From Sciurus carolinensis (Eukaryota > Chordata > Mammalia > Rodentia > Sciuridae): a stretch of DNA of 64,000 bases. The DNA is taken from NCBI RefSeq assembly GCF_902686445.1, contig NC_062229.1:3559003-3623002 (forward strand). Reading direction: 5' to 3'. The first letter of the stretch is position 1; each line of letters opens with the position of its first letter. Shown here piece by piece: positions 54,601 to 64,000 of the stretch. The notes beneath the pieces were generated by a model, which did not search any database, had not been told where the DNA came from, and saw only the letters and a program-made list of their open reading frames with translations. Both the position numbers and the translations under genes were made by a program.

Positions 54601-56801
54601 GTGGCCTTCGTAGCAACTTCTTCCCTTCCTAGTTGGCATGGACTTCCAAAGAACTGTGGGGTGTCTGGAAGAGAAGCTGCTGAGATCCCTAGCAGGGAAT
54701 GGTTCTGTCTGGCCCAGAGGCTGGAAGGGAGATCCCCAGGGCCACATCCCACACTCAATATGCTGACGTGTCTGAGGATTTCCGAGACCTATTGGCCTTT
54801 TGGAAAGAGCCAGATTGACCCTGCCTGGGTGGTGACTTCCCCAGCAGTGCTCATAGGTAAGACAGTTAAGACTTCCTAAGAGCTCTACTTGTCCCAGGGG
54901 GGTGCCCCAGGCTCACAGAACCCCACATTAAGTGAAGCAAGAAGAACGCAGAGAGGATAAGTGCACAGTGGAGCGGGTCAGTTACATGCTGACCAATAGC
55001 TGCCCTGAGAGCCACCCGAGCTCAGATTCCCAAGAGGGCTGAGTGGAGCAAGTGGTCGCAGAGGAACACAATGCAGGCTCATGGGTTTATATGCGTTTAT
55101 AAGCACATCACAATACCATCCAAAGCATTTTCTAGCTTGTCCTTCAGGCAGCCTGAGTGCCACCAGCCCACCTGGGCCAAGATAAGATGATAGACATTTC
55201 TTCTTCAGAGGATTTCAGCTCAATCACCTACATCATGCCCCCACTGGCCACCCCCACGCAAGCTTTTCTCTGTGGCAAGCCGCTGCTGAGAAGCGAAGCC
55301 GGGAACAGCCGAGGGTGGGAACCTCACTCAGGAGACCGGAGAAGGTAGGCAGCCACAGCCTGCAATGGAAACTCTCTGTCCAACAATGGCCTTTGAGCTG
55401 AGCAGTCATAAGGCCCAGCGCTGGCTCAATGGGGAAAGGAGGGTGCTGGGTAGGGCCTACAGCCTCAAGAGGAAGGTGAAGGGCCCTATTCCTTGTGATC
55501 CTAGGGAAGCGGCAGTGAGCAGCAAGGTGGAGCAGAGAGCTCAAGGAGCAAGATGCCAGGGAGAGGCCAGGTGCACAAGGCCCAGCATGGCAGAGGGGGC
55601 GCCTGGCTGGGTCCTGCCATGGCTGGGCCCAGTGCTCTCACGTGACTGGGCCTTCCACCTCACTAACCTTGGAGCCGTGGGATGGTTTGGTCTTCTTGGG
55701 GTCAGAGAAGGCAGAGAGTGGAATTGTGGGTAACATGGGGTAGTCAGGGCTGGGCCTGGACACCGTTTCTGCTCCTTCGGGCATTACCATCACCTAGTGA
55801 CAAAGAAGAGACAGATGTTATCAATGAGAAGGGGCGGTGGCAGCTGAAGGCCAAGGAGCTTGGTTCCTGGGGAGGAAAGAGGTGGAGCAGGAGCCATTTT
55901 CCCAAAAGAATCATGGAGGGGCTGGGTGCCAAGGGGGAGTGAAGCAGGCTCAGTGGTGCAGAGCAAAGAGAAGCCTAGGATCCCAGGATGGCTGGGCCCA
56001 GTGGGGGTCATATAGCCCCAGGCACGACAGACAGGAAGGCCAGGCCAAGAAGACTTGCAGAGTGTGCCAAGAGGCACTGAAGGTGGCTGCAGTCACAGCC
56101 GAGCCAAGCGCTGAGATTCAGAGCCCACAGGCACAGCCAGGAGAGGCAGAAGCTAGTCGGACACCACGATAAGTAAGGCCCACGGCAATGAGCAGCTTCT
56201 GAGGGGTCTGCCGGGATGCGAGGTCAGCAGGTCACATACGTCCTGGGGGATGAGTCTTCCTCCCTCCACCTGCAGCAGCTGAAGCTGACTCAATCAGAGC
56301 CTGAGGCTGCAGGGTCTGCAAAGCTGCCTCACACGCAGCTGCCTGCGGGGAGGGAAGTGCCGGTTCCTGCTCTTGCTTAGAAGGCTACAGACAAGGAAGG
56401 GCTCAGGTCCTTCCAGGAAAGTTGCTACCTGCCTGGCAGCAACTAGGCTTCAGTACACCTGCTGCAGAGACAGCGTGCTTGGGGCAAGGTCTCCAACACC
56501 AACACTATAGGTTAACATAGCGACGGGGCTAGCCACTCAGAGAAAGCCTTCCAGATGGCAGCGAGATGGAACAAAATAAAAGGCACTTTTAGAAGACCTT
56601 GACTCGGCGGAAGCCCCACTAACAAGCTTGAGCACCTGGGATTCCTTACAAGCCAATCCTTTCATCTGCAGATGCGATGGGACACTGGGCTTTAAATGGG
56701 GAGTACATGGGGCTGGGGTTGTGGCTCAGTGGTAGAGGCACTGGTTTCGATTCTCAGCACCACATATAAAATAAATGAATAAAGGTCTATTAACATCTAA
56801 A

Positions 56802-56832
<31 letters not shown>

Positions 56833-59359
56833 CATATATACATAAAAAAGAGGGCAGTACAGCCTTGGGCTGTCCCATCTGGGAGCTGTTCATCAGAGCC
56901 CCAGCCCACAACACCACCATGGACATGTCTGCTCCCATCTGTGTCCTACCAGTCCAGTTCCCTGAAAGCATGCCATGTGAGATCCTCTGTGCCTCGGCTG
57001 GCAGCTCCACGCATACACAGCTTCACAGACAGAAGCCTGGCTCAGTCACAGATAGCTCCTGGAGGCTTTGACTGAAGCACTCCCAGATCTTTTTCTTCTA
57101 CTCCTGTGGGAGTTCACCTTCCCTCCCTTCAAATTAACTGAACCAAATCCCTCCAAGGAGAGCATTCTCTGCCTTCCATGTGTCTCTTCTCTAACCAAGA
57201 TCCTCAGAACAAAGGAGAGGGGCGGGTGCTCAGCCAGCTTGCTTCTTCCTCCACAGGGTGCTACTGTGAGGCCCTGGCTCCCTGACAGAAACGCAGGCCC
57301 TTGGCCAATGGGCAAAGGACAGAAGACAGCTCTAGGAGCATGGGGATGGCTCTGACTTGCTAGGACAGTGGGAAGCCCTGCTCCCGTTGCTCCCAAGGAC
57401 AGCCTGAGTTCCAGATCACCAAGCGAGACCCAGTGAAGGGAGAGTACAGACAGCAGCTCAGCTCCTTCCTCCAGTTCTCCCAGCACCACCAGCTGCACAG
57501 ACAGGGCTGGGGTCACTGCTGTGGGATGACAAACACTGTCCCTGAGGACACTAAGGAGACTGGAAGGTCTAGCACAGGGGCACAGTTACCTGGTCCTGGG
57601 AATCACCTGGGAGGGTCACCGTCCCAACCAGGCCGCTCCTAAGGCTAGAAAGCACAGCTCGGCTGTCAGCCCAGGAAGACCAGGAAGTTCCAGACTGGCC
57701 AGCCAGCTCCCTTGGGCAGTCCTCTCCAAGAAACAACAGCACCAGGCAGGGACCACTATGCAGACCACAGCCCAAGAGTCTCTCTGGGGTCCAGCAGGTG
57801 CCTTGGGCCACTTGCTCCCTCCAGACTGGCCCTTAGCAGACTGAACCAGACCTCCCCTCCCCGCCACTTGCTCACCTGCTCCTCCCCACCCTGTTTTATG
57901 TGTTGAGGTGATGCCCTCAGAGCCTCCTCTCTTCAGAGCACAGGAAATGCCTCTTGCAGAGGCCAAGAGGCCTAGGGACGCTGACTACTTCCTAAAGAAA
58001 TGTGACCATGGGCCTTCAGGGGACGCCCACAAATGCTATGAGGAAAATACATGGCCACAAAAAGAAGGTGGAGAGCAGAGTGGGGAGGTGTCTGGGACCA
58101 GACCTCCCCACACCTTGGCCCCCTCTGTGTAAGCCCTCCTGTGTCTTGTGGCCTCCTCAGGCTCTCCCAGCCCTCACCGGACAGAGCAGAACCACAAACA
58201 GCGCTGTTACAGGAGCATGGCAGGATTCGGGACTTACTCAACCTTCAACCAGGGATAGACATTACTTTTATTTAAGAAGAAGAAAGCTCCTAAAAGACCC
58301 AACTGTACGAACAAGAAGGTAGGAGTTGTGCCCGAGCCCAAACGTCACCTGGAAGTGGGCCTGTCCAGCAGCACACACACACAGCCCGCACTCTTTACAA
58401 CACACACAAACCACACATACATGACATACACACATCCTGCACAAATACACCGTCAACACAGCACACACCTAGGGATGCACACACCCCAAACACCCCACAC
58501 AAATACCACACGATCTACCCCCCAGGCACACACACACCACACACCTGGATAGGCACACTCACACACACACACGTACACATGCCTGGCCCGACTGTAGCAC
58601 GGAAACAGGACAGCACCTCAGCATGCTCGGTAACCTTGGATCACTAAAGGTGGCTTTGAAGTCCCTTGACCAAGCCTCAGGCCTCCATCTGCCTTCACAG
58701 ATGGTACAGCTGGCAGCCACGTGGCCTGTCCTCCTCCTCATCAGCCATCAGCACCCTGCATGCCCTGCCTGTGTCCAGAGCCTGAAGAGGCACCTGGAGG
58801 GCTGTGCTCAGGCCACCACATGGAGATCTAGGACAGAAGTGGCAGGCAGCACATGCTGACAGGGTGCCTCCCGGATGGCTTGGTGCCCAGCACCAGCCCT
58901 GCCCCACCAGCTAAGGGTGGCACAGGCCTGGCCACGCGGATAGACAGGCCTTGCACCCGGCTTCACGCCACACGCAGGAAGATGCTAATTATCCACAGTC
59001 GCCCAGGAAACACCAGGACGGCAAGTGCCTCAACTCCTCGTTCACAGCTGCCAACACCCAGCGCTGGCTGGGGAGCCCCTGGGGCTAGCCAGCTCTGCTG
59101 GGCAACAGCTGCGCAACTGGCACTCATACATCCCAGCCCAGGAGCCAGCAGAACACCCTGGGCAGGCATGGCAGCTACTGGGCCAGGCAGGCAGCCCGCA
59201 GCGGGTCACACTCACCCCGCCAGCCATCAGGAGCTTGTACCGGAACTCAGTGGTGGGGTTGTTGAAGGTGAGTTTCTCACAGCGCAGGTGGTTCACAGGC
59301 GGGTTACCCTCCAGGTTCAGGAACAGGTCGTAGGTGAAGCACACCTTCCTCGGCTCCTC
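42565..59359 (-). CDS. MLLT1: MLLT1 (ENL), nine 3' coding exons; 5' exons off window
   Basis: Nuclear acyl-lysine reader and subunit of the super elongation complex; it also works with DOT1L. Nine minus-strand exons (59216-59359, 55668-55793, 51420-51974, 47344-47431, 45656-45764, 43255-43354, 43048-43119, 42782-42853, 42565-42693) join to 464 residues plus TGA, matching the human protein (559 aa) from about residue 93. In order: the end of the YEATS domain ([17 protein letters not shown]), a linker, a Lys/Ser-rich basic region with KKQKK, acidic serine runs ([27 protein letters not shown]), a proline tract, and the C-terminal ANC1-homology domain ending LEAVAT. That domain binds AF4/AFF, DOT1L and CBX8 and is the part kept in KMT2A-MLLT1 leukaemia fusions. 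All junctions are GT/AG and in phase. The acyl-lysine pocket residues lie in exons to the right. Confidence 0.97.
42782..42853 (-). CDS. MLLT1: MLLT1 exon: ANC1-homology helix
   Basis: 24 codons: [20 protein letters not shown], then VLQQ, an amphipathic helix of the AF4/DOT1L-binding domain. Acceptor ctcccag; donor GTACTG. Confidence 0.96.
43048..43119 (-). CDS. MLLT1: MLLT1 exon: start of ANC1-homology region
   Basis: 24 codons: [20 protein letters not shown], then TYDK. Acceptor ccgcag; donor GTGGCC (weak at +3 to +5). Confidence 0.95.
43255..43354 (-). CDS. MLLT1: MLLT1 exon: DSESD and proline tract
   Basis: 100 bp, phase 2 to 0: [18 protein letters not shown], then [15 protein letters not shown]. 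Acceptor tcaccag; donor GTGAGC. Confidence 0.95.
43355..45655 (-). other. MLLT1 intron
   Basis: A 2.3-kb intron without recognised repeats. It contains a perfect RFX X-box-like inverted repeat at 44270-44283. Confidence 0.85.
44270..44283. promoter_or_regulatory. RFX X-box-like motif
   Basis: gttgccagggcaac: perfect inverted half-sites GTTGCC / GGCAAC with a 2-bp spacer, fitting the X-box consensus GTNRCC(N0-3)RGYAAC. Intronic; function is inferred only. Confidence 0.5.
45656..45764 (-). CDS. MLLT1: MLLT1 exon: acidic EESDEDD segment
   Basis: 109 bp, phase 1 to 2: [20 protein letters not shown], then [15 protein letters not shown]. Acceptor cccccag; donor GTGAAT. Confidence 0.95.
45765..47343 (-). 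other. MLLT1 intron
   Basis: A 1.6-kb intron with a 16-base C run at 46474-46489 and a second X-box-like motif. No transposable element was recognised. Confidence 0.85.
46307..46320. promoter_or_regulatory. RFX X-box-like motif
   Basis: gttgccaaggcaac: perfect inverted half-sites with a 2-bp spacer, in the context 'tattcctgttgccaaggc'. It is the second such site within about 2 kb. Confidence 0.5.
47344..47431 (-). CDS. MLLT1: MLLT1 exon: serine/aspartate run
   Basis: 88 bp, phase 0 to 1: [18 protein letters not shown], then [10 protein letters not shown] likely casein-kinase-type acidic Ser stretch. Acceptor gtgaag; donor GTGTGT. Confidence 0.95.
47432..51419 (-). other. MLLT1 intron
   Basis: A 4-kb intron. 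Two CTCF-like motifs lie near 47516-47528 and 47953-47966, and MIR-like fragments near 48915-49010 and 51140-51250 ('cagtgtccccatccgtaaa'). There is also a purine-rich run at 48290-48360. No gene. Confidence 0.8.
51420..51974 (-). CDS. MLLT1: MLLT1 large exon: Lys/Ser-rich basic region
   Basis: 555 bp, 185 codons: from [20 protein letters not shown] through [54 protein letters not shown] to [17 protein letters not shown] low-complexity, nuclear-localisation-rich disordered segment. The proline stretch appears shorter than the human poly-Pro run as I recall it. Acceptor ttgcag, donor GTGAGG. Confidence 0.96.
51975..55667 (-). other. MLLT1 intron
   Basis: A 3.7-kb intron of largely unique-looking sequence. 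A MIR-like piece may lie near 53330-53450 ('cacaacccacatgatgtc'). No exon or strong repeat was seen. Confidence 0.8.
55668..55793 (-). CDS. MLLT1: MLLT1 exon: post-YEATS linker
   Basis: 42 codons: [18 protein letters not shown], then [18 protein letters not shown] and PSHGSK. Acceptor tcactag; donor GTTAGT. Phase 0 both ends. Confidence 0.96.
56710..56830 (+). mobile_element. ID-type SINE with internal deletion, CA-repeat tail
   Basis: 'ggctggggttgtggctcagtggtagaggcactggtttcgattctcagcacc': the usual 'gcgcttgcctagcatgtgtg' middle is missing between the A- and B-box regions. The A-rich tail has expanded into (AC)n at 56801-56826. Confidence 0.88.
58371..58577 (+). repeat. CA-rich degenerate microsatellite
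   Basis: About 200 bp of cacacac-rich sequence with interspersed variants (acacatacatgacatac, acacaccccaaac). Confidence 0.9.
59216..59359 (-). CDS. MLLT1: MLLT1 exon: C-terminal part of YEATS domain
   Basis: 48 codons, phase 0 both ends: [18 protein letters not shown], then [17 protein letters not shown] and [11 protein letters not shown]. Human ENL reads LLRAGG here by my recollection, a small difference. Acceptor gttcaag ends next to 59360; donor GTGAGT. Confidence 0.96.
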
Positions 59360-60649
59360 CTTGAACAAAGGAAACAAGGAAGTCCGTGTCAGGGGCGGGC
59401 AGCAGGCTGCGGCTTCAGGACAGGGAAAGCTGCCAGCTGCTGGCCCTGCTGCTCCTTCACCAGCCCTGTTTGTTTTGCCCCCAGATCCTCCTCTGCTGCT
59501 TCTCCTCTATTCCATCATTCAACTAAGCTAACTTACTACTTGCAGTGGACACAGCAAAGGAGGCCTCCCCAGGAAAAGACAGTCATCAGTTACATGTTCC
59601 CTGGAGCTTACAAGAAGTGCCTGTTGCTGGCATGCGGCCTTGTGTGAGCAGTCCCCTTCAGCCCTCGCTGCGTGGCTGACAAAAGGGAAAGTGAGACTCA
59701 AAAACACACAGTGGCAAGACTGAGGCCTGACCTGGCCAGAAGGAGCCCAAGACCCAACTCACAGGACAGGCTGCGGCCCAGAGCGACTGGCTGGCAAAGG
59801 TTAGAGAAGAGAAGTGAGACAACGCTCTGGTTTCCATGGCTCATGCACATCACCCTGCACTGGCGTCACCCCAGGCTTGGAGCAGCACCCAACGTGAAGC
59901 AGGCACTCGAGGGACTTGTGGGACGAGTGAGTGGAGCCTTCACAAGGGTAGCCACAAAGAAGCGACAGACTAAGGGCTCTGATGCCAACAAAGATCAGGG
60001 GTTTCCTAGGAAGCGAGCTCTCTCAGCAGCCCTGGTGAGGCCGGGGGTCACAGGGTCACTTTTCCACAAACCTGACAGAGCAAGTCATTTTCCTATTCTT
60101 TTTCTCAAGTCCCATCCCACCCCAATTGACATAATCTTCAGGTCCCACAAAACCTAGATCTGCTCCCGCTGCAAAGACAGCTCACTGGTTAGAAAAATGG
60201 GTAACTAGGGGAGTGTGGGGAAATCAAGGCATGAGAAGTCGCAAGGCCAGGAGGGGAATTCCTTTAACAGTCCCCTTAGCATCCATGGAGGATCGGCTCC
60301 AGCACCACAACAGAAACCAGAGTTGATGGAGGTTCAAGTCCCTCAGTCCGGTGACTGCACAGAACCTACACACACCCTCCCCTGTGCTTCCATCATCTCT
60401 AGGTGACTTCTGAAACCCAATGCCATGGAGAGTTATGTTAACAGCTGCTGCACTCTATTGTTTAGGAATGCTGACCGGGAAAACAGTCTGTACAAGTTTG
60501 CTACAGACCCACGTCTTCTTTTCTTCTGAGTATTTTTGATCCCAGGTCTGTAGATGCAGAATCTGCAGGTGCAGAACCCAAGGATTCAGAACCTGCAGAT
60601 ATGAAGGGCTGAGCATAAATGATGGCTATGCCTGCATTTATGAATAAGG

Positions 60650-62050
60650 GTGCCAAGGGACACTTCAACAGGGACAGAACAGTCTCTTCAACAAATAGTG
60701 CTCAGATTATCACTGGGTATTCACAAGCAAAAGAATAAAACTGGATCCTTACTTCAGAACATATATTAAAAAAAAAAAACTAAAAAATGAACCAGACACA
60801 TAAATCGAAGAGCTCTCTCAGAAGAAAACCAGGGTACAAATCATAACCTTGCATTGGGCAATTTTTCTCACGTAAGATACACCAAAAACACAGGCAACAA
60901 TAAAAAACCAAAATTAGACTTCATCAAAATTAAAAATTTTGTGTTATACACTATTCAAGAGGATGAAAAGATAAGACACAGCCGGGCATGGTGGCACACC
61001 TGTAATCCCAGCAACTCGGGAGGCTGAGGCAAGGGGGATCACAAGTTTGAGACAAGACTCAGCAACTTAGTGAGAGCCTAAGTAACTTAGCAAGGCCCTG
61101 TCCCAAAATAAAAAAATAAAAAGGGCTGGGGATGTGGCTCAATGGTAAAGCACCTCTGGGTTCAATCCCCAGCACACATATACAAAAAGACAACCAACAG
61201 AGTGCAAGAACATATTTGTAAATCATTAATCTGATAAGGGCTTACTGTTCAGAATATGTTAAAAAAATAAAATAAAATAAAAATCTTACAACTCAACAAT
61301 AAAAAGACAACACAATTTAAAAACGGACAAAGAGTGTGAACAGATATTTCTCCAAAGATACACGAATGGCCCATGAGTCCATGAAAAGAAGAGCATCATG
61401 AATCATTAGTAAAATGTATATCAAAACTCAATGAAATAGTACTTCACACCCATCAGGATAGCTAAAACACACGTGCACACAAGGAAAATGAGTGCATTGC
61501 TGGTGGGAATGTGAAACGCAGCTGTCACTTAGGATAAACTGGCAGGTCCTCATCTGCTATGTGTGCAGTAACCAATGACCCAGACCATCTAGGTATCCAA
61601 CCAAGAGAAATGAAGACATTATAGTCACACAAAAACATGCACACCTATGTCCAGAGCAGCAAAAGAGAAACGACCCAATGGCCATCAAAAGATGAAAGGA
61701 TGAACCGTGGCTCCTTCACCCCAGGGGATATTACCAGCCTTAAAAAGGAACCAGGCACTGACATGTGCTACATGCATGACCTTGAAAATACTGTGGCTAG
61801 GAAAGAAATCAACATAGGAGGACACAGACTGACTTCACTCACATGGAGCAGCCAGAGTAAGCAAGCCCAGCAAGACAGAGGGGTTCGTGGTTGCCTGAGG
61901 CTTGGGGAGCAGGCACATAGGCAATGAATGCTGATGGGGACCAGGTTTCCTCTTGGGGTGACAGGAATATTCTGGAATTTTAAAAACTGTGATGATTACG
62001 CATTGTGAATATATTAAAACTCAAAGTGTGCGTACTTTAAAGGGATAATA
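60650..62050 (+). mobile_element. LINE-1 3' fragment (interrupted by a SINE)
   Basis: 'tcttcaacaaatagtgctcag', 'aaaactggatccttacttc', 'tgctggtgggaatgtgaaac' and 'cttaaaaaggaaccaggcac' follow the LINE-1 ORF2 C-terminal to 3'UTR order. No open frame survives. Antisense to MLLT1. Confidence 0.85.
60981..61195 (+). mobile_element. MEN-type composite SINE nested in LINE-1
   Basis: A near-complete copy: 'gccgggcatggtggcacacctgtaatcccagcaactcgggaggctgagg', then 'gggctggggatgtggctcaatggtaaagcacctctgggttcaatccccagc'. It interrupts LINE-1 sequence on both sides. Confidence 0.93.
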
Positions 62051-64000
62051 TTGATGGGGCATGAGCTACATCCCAGGCTATTAAAATACTGTACAACAGA
62101 GAGAAAAAACTCTGGGTACCAGGGGGTGGGGGGTGCGGGGTGGGACACTGCACTCAGGAAGTCCAAGGAGACTTTCCTGCTGCTCAGCCCAGCAGCTTCT
62201 GGGTCTGCTTTCCATTCAGCCTCTTCCTCTGGCAGCCCAAGCTCACAGGCTCATCCATTTTCTTGTGTGGGTGAAAGAGAAGGGGACAGAGTCAGGGGCT
62301 TGGGCTGCCACTTGGCTAAGTCTCCTAGGTCACTCTGTGTGGATAGGTCATGGTTTATGCACACACAAGTGCTGTTAGCCCTGGGACCAGTCATGCCTCA
62401 GAGTTAGGACTAGCCGGCAAGGTACCCATTTCAACAAAGAGAGGAACTGCAGATGACACCACCCTGATGGAAGGAGGAAGGAGCCTCCAGGAACAGTGGG
62501 TACAGTGAAGGGCAGACAGACAAGTGGATGGGCCTTCTCAAGATGACGCTGACCAGTGAGGCTGACTCTAGCCTGGTCTCGGAGGAGAGCCCCTGTTTTC
62601 AGAAAAGAGGGTTTCAACCCAGCCCAGTCCACACCAGACTTGGAAATGTCCTTTCCCTATCGCAGGTGGGCATGTGTCCTAATTTTGGGGTAGTGACAGA
62701 AAGTAAGTTGGCCTAGGGAGGGCTTTCCGTCCAAATCCAAAACAAAATTACAAGGTCTCTCACCATCTCTCTTCCTGGCAGAATGCGAAGAACAAGCAGT
62801 GGCCATCTCCACAGGATGACGCGGGAGAACCTCAGGCAGGTGAGTGCTGCCCACCCCACCTCCGACCCCACAAGAAACCAGGCCCTGGCTAAGCCCATCA
62901 TGCACTTGCCAGGGGGAGACACTAGAACGTCACCAAGTCCTTCCTTCCTCTACAAAGTCAGGCAATGCTTCCTGACCAGATAGGAACCTCTCCTACACTC
63001 CCTTCCAGGTGTCTATCCATTTTACAAAGGGCCTGAGGGCTAGGAGGACTCCTCAGAGGCTTGGACAGGCTTGGAGGAGGCACGATCCCCATGGGCAAGA
63101 CAAAAGGCGAGAAGCTCCAGGCCAGACCAGCAAGGAGCATGCAGGGTCTATGGAGGAAACAGCATCACAGGTCAGAGTCTCCTCACCAGGAACCCACATG
63201 GTTAAGGCTGAAAGGGGAGGATGGAGAGGGGTAGCAGCAGGGTCCCCTGGAGGGAAGGACCTCTGCTCTCTGTGGAGAGGGAGCCTGTCCCCAGAAGGGT
63301 GAGGGCATGAGCTCAGGCAAGACAGTCAGCATCACGTCTCAGAAGTCAGACCCTCTGTCCTATGTGCCAAGCACAGGTCACCGGACATCAGGGCCAGGCC
63401 CAGGGCTGGCATGACTCTGACAGGCCAGAGTGTAGGTGGCAGCCAGCACCCATCCCACCTTTCTCAGAAATGACAGCACCAGGTAGACACAGAGAAGGAC
63501 AGGTGAAGAAGGCAAGGGAGGCAAGCCACACAGGTGTGTTCCGGAGAAGGCACGGGGAGGGCAGGGGCGTTGCTGTTGGGCCTGTGAGTGAGCAACCAGG
63601 GTTCCAATGTCCGCCTGGCCAGCTTCACAGACAGCACCAGACGGGATCTGCCCGTGAAGAGACTGTTTCCAGACTGGGGACCCACCAGCAGGTAGCACAG
63701 CTGAATACCCCCAGGGGGAGGAGCCAGTAAAGCCCAACAGCTCCAAACTCTTCAGAACAAGGGACCCAGCTTCTTCAGCAAAGTAACTAGCTGCAAAGGC
63801 AAAGAATGGAGGAAAGCGGGGGTAGGGGGAAATGTACAGATTAAAAGGGATCTAAGATCACAAGGTGGGGAACTACCAAGATCCTAATCCCAAAGGGAAA
63901 GAAGCAAACATTTTAAACACTGACTTATTAATGGATCAAGGATTGTTAATGATAAACTAAACTAATCAATAACAACAACAGATCACCTTTGTAACCCACT

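Larger units (their letters stand above)
55794..59215 (-). other. MLLT1 intron
   Basis: A 3.4-kb intron with one ID SINE, CA repeats at 56801-56826 and 58371-58577, and no coding-like sequence. Confidence 0.85.
59360..64000 (-). other. MLLT1 intron (continues right)
   Basis: No minus-strand sequence matches the preceding YEATS exons, so this 4.6 kb is intron. A LINE-1 fragment with a nested MEN SINE occupies about 60650-62050. The rest has no recognised repeat or gene. Confidence 0.85.

Overview
The window is mammalian nuclear DNA with split genes, most likely from a squirrel-family rodent (Sciuridae). Two things point there. The dispersed repeats include many tRNA-derived ID-type SINEs of the 'ggctggggttgtggctcag' class, and composite B1-like plus ID-like SINEs resembling the MEN type described from squirrels. 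The gene order ACSBG2 - ACSBG2-like (ACSBG3) - MLLT1 matches the rodent arrangement next to RFX2 (mouse chromosome 17; human 19p13.3). The species assignment is an inference from repeats and synteny.

Layout. (1) 1-13683, plus strand: the last seven coding exons of an intact ACSBG2 gene (bubblegum-family acyl-CoA synthetase). The 5' exons, including the one with the ATP-binding loop, lie left of the window. Introns carry LINE-1 fragments, SINEs and a 36-bp minisatellite abutting one splice acceptor. (2) 13684-23981: about 10 kb between genes, mostly old LINE-1 pieces and SINEs, with no gene I can support. (3) 23982-37033, plus strand: a complete 13-exon paralogue (677 codons before the stop), here called ACSBG3. 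It shares exon sizes and phases with ACSBG2, but its adenylation motifs are eroded while the frame stays open. (4) 37034-40165: a convergent intergenic gap with a composite SINE and an ERVL-MaLR-like LTR. (5) 40165-64000, minus strand: MLLT1 (ENL), nine coding exons from the C-terminal part of the YEATS domain to the stop, with a 3'UTR of about 2.4 kb. The first exons lie right of the window.

Function. ACSBG2 activates long-chain fatty acids to acyl-CoA and is known mainly from testis and brainstem. The neighbouring copy keeps the fold-bearing exons but has lost the canonical P-loop, the His of the LPLSH motif and the Arg of motif A8, so it looks like a pseudoenzyme under selection for something else, or a recently dying gene. 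MLLT1 encodes a chromatin reader and super elongation complex subunit with no direct link to the lipid genes beyond conserved neighbourhood. Everything else is intron, intergenic or repeat sequence. No rRNA, functional tRNA or CRISPR array was seen.
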